A DNA stretch of 64,000 bases from Neorhizobium galegae bv. officinalis (lineage in GTDB: Bacteria; Pseudomonadota; Alphaproteobacteria; Rhizobiales; Rhizobiaceae), in assembly GCA_000985875.1 (NCBI GenBank), contig CCRI01000022.1, positions 29,878 through 93,877 on the forward strand. The letters run 5' to 3'. Below the pieces are notes generated by a model that saw only the letters and a program-made list of their open reading frames with translations, was not told the DNA's origin and did not search any database. Positions 36,198 to 44,024 of this stretch are shown piece by piece; position 1 is the stretch's first letter, and the number at the start of each line of letters is the position of its first letter. The translations under genes and the position numbers were made by a program.

Positions 36198-36205
36198 CAC
36201 TATTG
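36198..36205. repeat. Target-site duplication, right (CACTATTG)
   Basis: Exact copy of the 8-bp sequence at the left end of the ISL3 element. Confidence 0.85.
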
Positions 36206-36574
36206 GGGAGTATTGCTCCGGTACTGACACTCATGGTCTCCGGGGAGACATACAGCGCAAAATCAGCGCCAGCCCTGATGGGTTGCGCCGCATGAAGATC
36301 GCGAGCAAGAACCGGGGACATCCTGATCTTCACCACGTGTCGGTAATACTACAACTTGCAAGATAATAGCAGATGGTGTGATCGATCGATCCGGGACACA
36401 GGATACCCCGGGAATCCCATTGGCCCCTCAAAGCCGCCTTGATGTTTGGGACTTGTGTTGCGGAAACCATCTTGGCCAGCGTTCATGTGCGAACGCAACA
36501 ACAGGCCGGACATATGGACGCAAGCGATCAGATCAAAATTATCTCAAGACATCTTGCGAGCTGGGGGCCAATGG
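36206..36574. other. Gap between ISL3 and IS1111-like elements
   Basis: About 370 bp with no supported gene. Short open frames run through it, one of them (minus, to 36336) extending into the ISL3 element and therefore meaningless as a gene. Confidence 0.4.
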
Positions 36575-36637
36575 TATGGACCCCGCCCTCCAGGCGCGGT
36601 GAAATCTCGAACACCGACTGCAACGAAGGAGGATGTC

Positions 36638-37668
36638 ATGCAGATCGTTCGAATTGGTCTGGATCTAGCGAAATATGTCTTCGAGATTCATGGCGTCGAC
36701 TGCCAAGGGAAAGTCGTCATGCGCAAAACGCTACGCCGCGATGCGGTAGCCTGCTTCTTCGCCAACCTGCCACGATGTCTGGTCGGTATGGAAGCCTCGA
36801 ACGGAGCGCATTATTGGGCAAGGGTGCTTTCCGATCTCGGCCATGAGGTTCGGCTGATCAGCCCTCAGTTCGTAACGCCATACGTCAAATCCAACAAGAA
36901 TGACCGGAATGACGCTGAAGCGATTTGCGAAGCCGTCGGCCGACCGACGATGCGATTTGTTCCGCCGAAATCAGCCGATCAATTGGCAATTCAAGCGGTT
37001 CATCGCATTCGCAGCCGTCTGGTTGCAGATCGGGTCAAGCTCGTCAATCAGGTTCGTGGACTTCTAGCCGAGCATGGAGTGGTCATTGCCCGCGACATCC
37101 CACGGCTGCGCCGAGCCCTCGCTGACATTACGGGGAGCAGCGACGATGGTCTCAATGAATTGGTGCGGGTGCTGATACGAGAAGTGCAAACGGAGTTGGC
37201 CGAACTGGACCAACGCATTGCATCCTATGATCGGCGGGTTCGGGAGCTCTTTCGCAACAGCGAACTATGTCAGCGGCTTGGAAGATCGAAGGCATCGGCC
37301 CTGTGACCGCAACAGCCTTGATCACGGCCGTAGGTGATCGAACTTGCTTCAAGAACGGCCGCCAGTTTGCGGCATGGCTCGGTCTCGTGCCGAAACAACG
37401 ATCCAGTGGAGGGCGAGCCCGTCTGTTCGGTATCAGCAAACGCGGCGATCGCTATCTGCGCACATTGATGATCCATGGCGCTCGCGCTGCGCTCGGAAAA
37501 GCAGCCGGTAAGCAGGATCCTCGAAGCCTCTGGCTTAGTAAGCTGCGGCAAAGGCGGCACCCCAATGTCGCGGCTGTCGCGCTCGCCAACAAGAATGCGA
37601 GGATCGTGTGGGCCATGCTCTCGGGCGGCACACTCTACGAGCCCGCACCGTCGGTGAAAGCAGCTTAA
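36638..37668 (+). pseudogene. IS110/IS1111 DEDD transposase, frameshifted
   Basis: Start MQIVRIGLDLAKYVFEIHGV has AGGAGG upstream. The RuvC-like half shows GLDLAK, GMEASNGAHYWAR and NKNDRNDAEAI (DEDD acids). The C-terminal transposase_20 half reads KIEGIGPVTATALITAVGD and GLVPKQRSSGGRARLFGISK with the catalytic-serine region. The two halves are in different frames: the first frame leaves homology after SELCQRL near 37279 and the second resumes as WKIEGIGP, consistent with a 1-nt loss. If this is not a sequencing error the element is inactive. Confidence 0.8.
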
Positions 37669-37943
37669 GGCGCGAAGCGGCAAACGAAGGAATAACAGAA
37701 GGAGGTCTCACCCCGGCAATTGCAGCAAAATGGTAGGAGATGGTGAAACGGTCATTCCGTCGCTTCCCGAACCTGGTGTGTGGATCGGCTTGGCTTCCGC
37801 CAATGTCTAGGGGCCGATGAGGTGGGAAGTGCGCGAAAATCCATCGGGGCTCGCGGCGACGACGTTGTCCAGCCGCATCATGAAGCCGGATATACGTCAG
37901 CAGTTGTACCGACGATCTTGATCTAGCCGACCTGTTGCAATCG
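37669..37943 (+). ncRNA. Candidate bridge-RNA region of the IS1111-like element
   Basis: The non-coding stretch between the transposase stop and the right repeat is about 275 nt with no open frame. In IS110-family elements the non-coding end encodes a bridge RNA that pairs with target and donor DNA, and IS1111-group elements carry it on the 3' side. Local hairpin potential exists (for example around 37740-37770), but the loops were not resolved by eye. Inference from family and layout. Confidence 0.35.
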
Positions 37944-38051
37944 GGCGGGGTCCATATACGTCCACATATGGGATTCGAACTTTCGACACCATATTTGTCT
38001 TCGCCACTTTCGAATCACATCAACTGCTGGGCTTTCGAGGCAGAAGACAGC

Positions 38052-39146
38052 CTACTCTCCAAACGGAAGTTCAATTTCTTCGCGGTTTTTTTTCGCGCCC
38101 TCGATCAGGACAGTGCGGAGCCGCTCGACATCTTGTGGAGGCAGCATTCCCGCCCCGGTTCGAATACCTTCTTGCCACGCAGGCCCGCGCTTCCATGCTT
38201 CGTTATAGACGAGCGCCAAGTCGGCAGATCGCCTTGTCTGCTGCAGGGCTTCAAAGAGCAGCGCAGCTTGACGAACGTCCTTCTCTCGCTTCGCCGGTCC
38301 CTGCCCGTCAGTGTGTCGGCGGCTCGCGACGATGAGCTTGTGGACCGCATACCGGGACGGATCGGGGACGACGACTGGGACACCGCTTCGGTGGAGCAGC
38401 ATTGTCCTGACGGGTTCCCTTATGAGGAAGTCGAGAAAGCGTAGTGGATCCGCGCTGGCGCCACCAAGGGCGGGCATCTTCGCCGGCTGATCGATGTAGT
38501 CATCCGAACCTCGGTTCGACGTCAGGAATTCAACCCGGTAGCCGCCGGCATTCTGAAACGCGGAGGAGGCCGCGGATCCCGATCGATGAGGAACCGGCCG
38601 GAAGCTGGCGTCGACGCCCTGCAGCAGTTCAAGGATCGGAGGCAGGCTGTCTTCAACCTCCTGGCTAATGGCATAGTCCTGGGCGATGTCCGTATCGCCG
38701 GTCAGGATCGCGGCCATGGGAAGGCGCAGGCCCAGCAGTCCTGAATAGCACTGAAAGGCCACCGTGCCGATGAGAACGCCCCGGAGCCGAAAGAGACCGC
38801 CGTCGGCAAGGGCCTCGACGATGTCGCCCGACATGGCGTCAGGAGCGATCATTCCGCCTTCGCGGGTCAGAGTGTTGACCAAGCGCCTGCGAGCGCGGAG
38901 ATCGTCCTTGTCCCGCTTGTGATCGGCTACGCGCTGCGCGATATCCGGATCGTCGGCAGGGCCGACATAGCGACGTTTCGTACCGCCATGTCCGTCGGGT
39001 ATGTCGAAGTACCAGTACTTGTGCCCCTTGATGTTCGCCGGGGTGAACCGGCCTTCCGGAGGGAAGTCGGCCGTCCAGGCGGCATCGAGCGAGCGCTGGC
39101 CCAACTCGGCGAGCATCGTCTGGTACATGAGGTCGATCGACTTCAT
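38052..39146 (-). CDS. GSU2403-type nucleotidyltransferase-fold protein (364 aa)
   Basis: The central part has the minimal nucleotidyltransferase signature: GVLIGTVAFQCYSGLLG (GT/S helix, about 124-140) and TGDTDIAQ (paired metal-binding Asp, 151-153). Flanking N-terminal (RFTPANIKGHKYWYFDIPDG) and C-terminal helical parts match the GSU2403-like family (NTP_transf_8). Start 39146 (MKSIDLMYQ) is chosen because the longer frame runs through the palindrome upstream. Such proteins may be toxin-like or defence nucleotidyltransferases, but the function is not established. A perfect 29-bp palindrome lies 15 bp upstream, and a gutted second copy lies at 2392-3062. Confidence 0.8.
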   Translation of the reverse strand: MKSIDLMYQTMLAELGQRSLDAAWTADFPPEGRFTPANIKGHKYWYFDIPDGHGGTKRRYVGPADDPDIAQRVADHKRDKDDLRARRRLVNTLTREGGMIAPDAMSGDIVEALADGGLFRLRGVLIGTVAFQCYSGLLGLRLPMAAILTGDTDIAQDYAISQEVEDSLPPILELLQGVDASFRPVPHRSGSAASSAFQNAGGYRVEFLTSNRGSDDYIDQPAKMPALGGASADPLRFLDFLIREPVRTMLLHRSGVPVVVPDPSRYAVHKLIVASRRHTDGQGPAKREKDVRQAALLFEALQQTRRSADLALVYNEAWKRGPAWQEGIRTGAGMLPPQDVERLRTVLIEGAKKNREEIELPFGE

Positions 39147-39161
39147 AGGTTCGACTCCGGC

Positions 39162-39190
39162 GTTATACTGTTTTTCAAAAACAGTATAAC
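39162..39190. promoter_or_regulatory. Perfect 29-bp palindrome upstream of nucleotidyltransferase
   Basis: The arm GTTATACTGTTTTT is followed by a single C and its exact reverse complement. The inverted repeat is 14 bp per arm with no mismatch and lies 15 bp upstream of the start codon. It looks like an operator for a homodimeric repressor, or a cruciform element. No regulator gene is adjacent. Confidence 0.75.
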
Positions 39191-39338
39191 CGTCGAGAGG
39201 ATGGTCGCAAGATAGGATGCGAGCTCTCTCGCCTTGAGGAGATTCGAACCCGAGACCAGCTATACAAGTTGACGTTAAGCGACTGAATAATTGAGATAAT
39301 GTCCATTGCGTCAGTCTGAAAGCAGCGAGAATGTATAT

Positions 39339-39491
39339 ATGGATCAATTCGATAATCTCGCTCGACGTTTCCGCGACGCGATTGAGGCGACGCCTCGCAG
39401 CCAGTTGCCGATCACTATGCAATCGTTTCCACATGGTGCCTGCGGAGACGCGACACTACTGTTACGGCATTTTCTCAAATTACAGGTCTAG
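39339..39491 (+). pseudogene. 5' fragment of a hypothetical gene cut by a MITE-like element
   Basis: MDQFDNLARRFRDAIEATPR continues to FPHGACGDATLLLRHFLK, the start of a hypothetical family whose members continue with a His/Asp-containing (THAWL...VDITADQF) region. Here the frame stops in the left edge of the inverted-repeat element at 39492 and no continuation is found on the far side. The insertion may have been accompanied by loss of the 3' part. Confidence 0.55.
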
Positions 39492-39684
39492 GGGGCAGAA
39501 CAAGATCAGTGCGAAATCGTACGTTTAGCTTGGAAAGTGAAGCTGGAGGCAGGTATTCATAGCATAAACTCAATCATAAATTGCATTTTATCGTAATGTT
39601 TCATTTTTAACAGAGATCGTAAGTTACCGAAATTGCTCGGGAATTCTGTTAGCGTACGATTTCGCACTGTTCTTGTTCTGACCC
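39492..39684. mobile_element. Tn3-type miniature inverted-repeat element (193 bp)
   Basis: The ends are near-identical inverted repeats of about 32 bp (39492-39523 and 39653-39684). Left arm begins GGGGCAGAACAAGATCAGTG, right arm (complement) GGGTCAGAACAAGAACAGTG, both continuing CGAAATCGTACG. Tn3-family transposons have about 38-bp ends that begin GGGG and finish near TACGCTAA, and the right arm continues exactly CGTACGCTAA. The inside is AT-rich and non-coding. No clean 5-bp target duplication is visible. It fits a Tn3-derived miniature element mobilised in trans. Confidence 0.7.
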
Positions 39685-39771
39685 AGGGACGCCCGTCTGC
39701 CTCCGACTTTGAGATCGACGCATCTGGACTATCTTGAATTGACAAATTTGGTATCTTGTAAAGTTCGAGTC

Positions 39772-39792
39772 GCACAAACTTTAATCTTGTGC
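39772..39792. promoter_or_regulatory. Inverted repeat in the abiE promoter
   Basis: GCACAA at 39772-39777 and TTGTGC at 39787-39792 form a 6-bp inverted repeat ending 4 nt before the abiEi ATG. AbiEi antitoxins are known to bind inverted repeats in their own promoter and repress it, so this is the natural operator candidate. Confidence 0.5.
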
Positions 39793-39796
39793 CATA

Positions 39797-40651
39797 ATGT
39801 CAAACATGAATGGACAGCCAGAGACAAAGCTAAAGCTGCTTCTGCAGGAAGTCCCCCCCGGTTTCCTGGTGGATTCGGGGTGGATGAGCCGTCATGCAAT
39901 CTCGCGGCAGTCTGTTTCAGGCTATGTCAAACAAGGTTGGCTAGAGCCGGTCATGTCAGGCGTGTACCGTCGCCCATTTTCATCGGACGCCAATCCAGAA
40001 GCTGTCGGCGGCTGGAAAATCCCCCTGCTCTCGGCGGTCTGGCTCATGCGACGCAAATTTCATGTCGGCGGGGCGAGCTCACTCTCCTTGAGGGGACATG
40101 CCCACTACCTGTCATTCGGCAGCGAATTTGCCCTCTATCTCTACGGATCCGATATCCCGACATGGCTATCGAAACTCAGGACGGACGCCGATGTGAAGAC
40201 CAAGAGTAACGTCTTGTTCGGCGACGGATCGATCGGCGTTGAAGACGTGGATTTCGACCTTTCCAACGGCGACGACCCGGAACTGGCGCAAAGCCCATGG
40301 CGCTGGCCAATACCGATGTCCTCACCAGAGCGCGCGATCCTTGAAATGCTCGAAGAGGTCCCGAAGGGGGAAAGTTACCACAAGGTGGACGTGGCGTTCG
40401 AGAGCCTCGCCAATCTGCGCCCGAGATTGCTAACGACACTCCTCACCCAGTGCCGGAGCGTCAAAGCCAAGCGCCTCTTCTTCGTGTTTGCCGACAAGCA
40501 TAATCATGCCTGGCGCCGGCATGTCGAAACCTCATCCATCGATCTCGGCAAGGGCGACCGGGCGCTTACACCTGGTGGCCGGTTGCACCCCGACTATCGC
40601 ATCACAGTCCCGGCCGACTTGATGCCAAAGGAGGCCCAACATGGCCCGTGA
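39797..40651 (+). CDS. abiEi: AbiEi-family antitoxin/transcriptional regulator (284 aa)
   Basis: The N-terminal winged helix (LVDSGWMSRHAISRQSVSGY, then VKQGWLEPVMSGVYRRP) and the C-terminal domain with SSPERAILEMLEEVP are those of AbiEi (type IV antitoxin). It represses its own promoter and counteracts AbiEii without direct binding. The gene overlaps abiEii by 11 bp, the usual coupled arrangement. Two more genes follow with tiny gaps or overlaps, so it may control four genes. Confidence 0.88.
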   Translation: MSNMNGQPETKLKLLLQEVPPGFLVDSGWMSRHAISRQSVSGYVKQGWLEPVMSGVYRRPFSSDANPEAVGGWKIPLLSAVWLMRRKFHVGGASSLSLRGHAHYLSFGSEFALYLYGSDIPTWLSKLRTDADVKTKSNVLFGDGSIGVEDVDFDLSNGDDPELAQSPWRWPIPMSSPERAILEMLEEVPKGESYHKVDVAFESLANLRPRLLTTLLTQCRSVKAKRLFFVFADKHNHAWRRHVETSSIDLGKGDRALTPGGRLHPDYRITVPADLMPKEAQHGP

Positions 40652-41591
40652 CCAATACAAGCGCCAAGTCGACCTCCTGGTGCGGACGCTTCCTTACATC
40701 GCCCGCTACGACGCTTTCGCCCTGAAGGGCGGGACCGCCATCAACCTCTTCTATCGCGACATGCCGCGGCTATCGGTCGATATCGACCTGACCTATCTGC
40801 CGATCGAGGATCGCGAAACGACGCTGACAAATATCGACACGACACTGGAGCGCATCCGCGAAGACGTGATGGGCAATCTGCGCGGCGTGAGCGTCCAACG
40901 GATCGCCGGCGGCGGCAACAACGACACCCGCCTCCTCGTCCGTCAGGGCAATGCCGAAATAAAGGTCGAGACATCTCCCGTCGCGCGCGGAACTGTCCAT
41001 CCACCCGAACGCCGACGCGTGAGCGCGGCCGTAGAGGATGAATTTGGTTTCGCCGAGATGCAGGTCGTTTCGTTCGAGGACCTATTTGGCGGAAAGCTCC
41101 ATGCGGCAGTAGACCGGCAGCATCCGCGAGACCTGTTCGATGTGAAGATGCTCTATGAAAACGAGGGGATGACGGACGCGCTGTTCCGGACATTCCTGAT
41201 CTACGTCGCCAGCTCCGGACGCCCGCCGCACGAGCTTGTGCGGCCGTCGCTCGCAGAGCTCGACGAGGCCTTTGTGAAGGAATTTGAGGGGATGACGATC
41301 GAGCCTGTCGGCCTCGACGACCTGAAAGCCGCGAGAAGCCAGATGACGGCCGATATTCTCGCGAAGCTGGACGACAAGGCGATGCGCTTCCTGCTGTCGC
41401 TCCACGACGGCGAACCGGATTTCGAAGCCATCGGGCTGCCACGGGCCGCGGAGCTGCCAGCCGTGCGCTGGAAGCTCCTAAATTTGCAGAAGTTGAAGGA
41501 GCAAAACCCCACGAAACACGCCGAGCAGCGGCGGGAGATCGAGGAGATTACCTCGGAGACCCGCAAGGACTCCGGAGGCGACAAGACCTGA
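40641..41591 (+). CDS. abiEii: AbiEii-family nucleotidyltransferase toxin (316 aa)
   Basis: The DNA polymerase beta-like motif is intact: FALKGGTAINLFYRDMPRLS followed by VDIDLTYLP (GG-T/S and D-x-D). Further family blocks FEDLFGGKLHAAVDRQHPRD and LFDVKML are present. AbiEii toxins are nucleotidyltransferases; related enzymes add nucleotides to tRNA and arrest growth, which aborts phage infection. A GGAGG-rich site precedes the ATG inside the antitoxin end. The next gene starts 3 nt after its stop. Confidence 0.88.
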   Translation: MARDQYKRQVDLLVRTLPYIARYDAFALKGGTAINLFYRDMPRLSVDIDLTYLPIEDRETTLTNIDTTLERIREDVMGNLRGVSVQRIAGGGNNDTRLLVRQGNAEIKVETSPVARGTVHPPERRRVSAAVEDEFGFAEMQVVSFEDLFGGKLHAAVDRQHPRDLFDVKMLYENEGMTDALFRTFLIYVASSGRPPHELVRPSLAELDEAFVKEFEGMTIEPVGLDDLKAARSQMTADILAKLDDKAMRFLLSLHDGEPDFEAIGLPRAAELPAVRWKLLNLQKLKEQNPTKHAEQRREIEEITSETRKDSGGDKT

Positions 41592-41594
41592 CCC

Positions 41595-42941
41595 ATGGGC
41601 ACTTCGATTGAACTGAAGGTGGGTGGCGTCTCCCTCGACTATGCCAAAAATAATATGGGGTACGATTACGGCTACCTTTTTCAAAGCCAGGATTTGGCGC
41701 GCCGGCCATGCGATGGCATAGACTACGATTATTACGCCGATCACCCTGAGGAGAAAGACGAGCTCGCTGAGAGCGAGCTTTCCTTCGTTCGTCCACTGTC
41801 GCGGGTTGTTCCGAGACTGCAGATACTCGGGCATAGCCTAGAGACCGCCAAGTCCGAGTACGAGGCTCTTGCGGCCGAGTCGGCAGACATTACAGCGATG
41901 GTCGCGAACGGACGGAGGCCAGAGCACTTAGCCTTCGAGGAATTCTGCGCTATTGCCAACCACTTCCCCCTGACAAGCCTTGCACAGAAGTATGTGGAGT
42001 ACGAGACCGACGACCGCGACATCGTTTCGCAAGGGCGCTTCGCCATCCTTGCGGAGAAATTTGCCCGCGTCCCCTGGACCGAGAACTCCAACTCCTATTG
42101 GTCTGAAGCGAGCTACCTGTCGTCAAAAATCTGTATCCTGAGCGCTGCTTCGATGCTCTTAATCTTCGCTCAGGATCCGCGGAATGCGGAGGCGGAGGTG
42201 ATATGGCAGTTCGGCGATCTAGTTAATGCAGGTTGGGCCGCACGGGAGAACTTTGTCGCCGGCGCAGACAGAAAGCAGACAATCCTGGTCGCGACTGAAG
42301 GTGCGTCGGATTCTCGGATCCTGCGCCGTGCGCTCGACCTCCTTCGGCCCGACGTCGCGGATTTCTTTCGCTTTATTGACGGCGATGAGCGGCACCACTT
42401 TTGGGGCACCGGCAATATGGTACGGTTTGCCGAGGGACTGGTGCGGATTGATATACAGAACCAGGTGCTGTTCCTTCTCGACAACGATGCGGAAGGGGTG
42501 GATGCGTACCGCAAGCTCAAGGAACTGAATATGTCGGCCAACCTGCGCAGCATGGTTTTGCCGGATGTTGAGGAACTGCGGAGGTTTCCAGCACTTGGCC
42601 CAGAGGGGCTCAGCAACTGTGACATCAATGGCCGCGCCGCGGCGATCGAATGCTATCTCGATCTCAATCTGCCCGGCTACCCGCCCCCGCAGGTGATCTG
42701 GAGCAACTTCAAGCGCGAGATAGGATTGTGGCACGGCGCATTGGAGCACAAGGAATCCTATGACCGCCATTTCATGAAGCATGATGCTCAAGAATTGGTG
42801 TCAGGGAACTATGATCTCTCCAAGCTCAATCAGGTCCTTGATGCGATCGTCGCCGAGGTTTCATTGTTAAGCGCAGCAGATCAGCACTACCCTCAAGGCA
42901 TTAGAAGGACGCTACATGAGTGCAGCAGCGATTCTTGGTGA
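41595..42941 (+). CDS. HEPN/Toprim-associated domain protein (448 aa)
   Basis: The N-terminus (IELKVGGVSLDYAKNNMGYD, DLARRPCDG) matches the domain that precedes HEPN/Toprim proteins. From about residue 230 there is a Toprim-like domain: ILVATEGASDSRILRRAL (catalytic Glu in EGxSD) and VLFLLDNDAEGVDAY (D-x-D). Such proteins are predicted nucleases in mobile-element conflict systems. It begins 3 nt after abiEii, so it appears to be a third gene of that operon, which is not the standard two-gene AbiE. Its stop overlaps the next gene by 26 bp. Confidence 0.75.
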   Translation: MGTSIELKVGGVSLDYAKNNMGYDYGYLFQSQDLARRPCDGIDYDYYADHPEEKDELAESELSFVRPLSRVVPRLQILGHSLETAKSEYEALAAESADITAMVANGRRPEHLAFEEFCAIANHFPLTSLAQKYVEYETDDRDIVSQGRFAILAEKFARVPWTENSNSYWSEASYLSSKICILSAASMLLIFAQDPRNAEAEVIWQFGDLVNAGWAARENFVAGADRKQTILVATEGASDSRILRRALDLLRPDVADFFRFIDGDERHHFWGTGNMVRFAEGLVRIDIQNQVLFLLDNDAEGVDAYRKLKELNMSANLRSMVLPDVEELRRFPALGPEGLSNCDINGRAAAIECYLDLNLPGYPPPQVIWSNFKREIGLWHGALEHKESYDRHFMKHDAQELVSGNYDLSKLNQVLDAIVAEVSLLSAADQHYPQGIRRTLHECSSDSW

Positions 42942-43806
42942 GATGGCCCGACGCGACAACATTGTTGACATTTTCGGTCGCGTTCTCGCTCGTCATGGAA
43001 TTGTGTTGGCCATAAACCGCATGGACTTTCACCTGTGCAAGACGGTGATAATCGAACTCACGTCCCAACCTGCCCGCCTTTCGGCAACCGTACTGGATTT
43101 CATGTTTCCTCATGAGCCCACACCAAGCACGGTCTACCATTATACTGGTTTCAGCGGATTTCAGGGGATTGTCTCCTCGGGCGAGCTTCGGCTCTATCCG
43201 GTCCGTAACCGGCTTGGCCAGGGTGGAGAGCTTGCGGCATTCGCCAAGTCACACGCGCTTGACGGTTATCTAGACAAATCACAGGGCGAAGAGTTTTATA
43301 GGACCCTGTCTGATGACCTATTTTATGCCTCCCTGACGCGGGTTCCTCCAAAGGATCCACTGCTGATGTGGGGAGCATTTGGCGGGGGCAACGGAGTACG
43401 TCTCGAACTCAAAGTTACACCTAAACCCGCCGCCGCGCTTCGGCCGATCTATTACGAAACCAGCGGGTCGATGACACTCCTACAAGAAATCAACGATGCG
43501 CTGCGAGCTGCAGGAGAGCCTCCCTTCAATCCCTGGAGGATCTCGCGCGCCGGCGCGTTCTATCTTGATTGGACCGTTGCATTGGAAGACGAGGTCCGCC
43601 TTCTCGTCAAACGGCATCCGGATGGTATTGACCTCGCCCGAAACGATGGCGCCTCCGACTACTGGCCGATCCCGATCGACCAACCCAATGGCGTTTGCGA
43701 TCTGCAATTGACCGGCGTCCATGTTGCTCCGGGCGGCAACAGAGACGCGACCATCGCCGCCTTGAAAGGTACGCGCTTCGCCGCCGTTTCGGTCACCGGA
43801 CCGTAG
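42916..43806 (+). CDS. DUF2971-like protein (296 aa)
   Basis: Residues about 75-180 have the DUF2971 pattern: STVYHYTGFSGFQGIVSSGE, LFYASLTRVPPKDPLLMWGA and FGGGNGVRLEL, ending LRPIYYE. Proteins of this type are predicted to be related to ADP-ribosyltransferase-like folds, but catalysis is unproven. The first 60 residues are a separate segment. AAGGA lies 6 nt before the ATG, which overlaps the end of the HEPN/Toprim gene. It closes the four-gene operon. Confidence 0.65.
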   Translation: MSAAAILGEMARRDNIVDIFGRVLARHGIVLAINRMDFHLCKTVIIELTSQPARLSATVLDFMFPHEPTPSTVYHYTGFSGFQGIVSSGELRLYPVRNRLGQGGELAAFAKSHALDGYLDKSQGEEFYRTLSDDLFYASLTRVPPKDPLLMWGAFGGGNGVRLELKVTPKPAAALRPIYYETSGSMTLLQEINDALRAAGEPPFNPWRISRAGAFYLDWTVALEDEVRLLVKRHPDGIDLARNDGASDYWPIPIDQPNGVCDLQLTGVHVAPGGNRDATIAALKGTRFAAVSVTGP

Positions 43807-44024
43807 TCGCGCGCCCTGTAACCGGCGGGGTGCGAAGGACCTAGTGTGCCTCGGCTAAGCAAATCTGAGGCTGGGCGAGATCGGCCTCAATTTCGAAGTC
43901 GTTCCTCTGGCAACGTCCTTGCTCGCCAAGTTCGGAGTGGGGCGCTATTGGCGAGCGCCTATTCCTTTGCTCAAATACAATAAAGATTCGCGCGGTCGAT
44001 AGTACGCGCTGGGCCGGAGGGGGC

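Larger units (their letters stand above)
36575..37956 (+). mobile_element. IS110/IS1111-type insertion sequence (about 1.38 kb)
   Basis: A 13-bp sequence TATGGACCCCGCC at 36575-36587 is inverted exactly at 37944-37956. IS1111-group elements carry such short subterminal inverted repeats. The transposase lies between, leaving about 60 bp on the left and about 290 bp of non-coding DNA on the right. The exact recombination ends may lie a few bases outside the repeats. The transposase is frameshifted. Confidence 0.65.

Noticed and set aside
37971..38035. tRNA remnant or attachment site (GGATTCGAAC)
   Set aside because: Only the T-loop-like decamer matches; no cloverleaf and no matching repeat was found elsewhere.
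39162..39190. LexA (SOS) box
   Set aside because: CTGT...ACAG is present but the spacing is 9, not the enterobacterial 8, and alphaproteobacterial LexA uses GTTC/GAAC-type sites.
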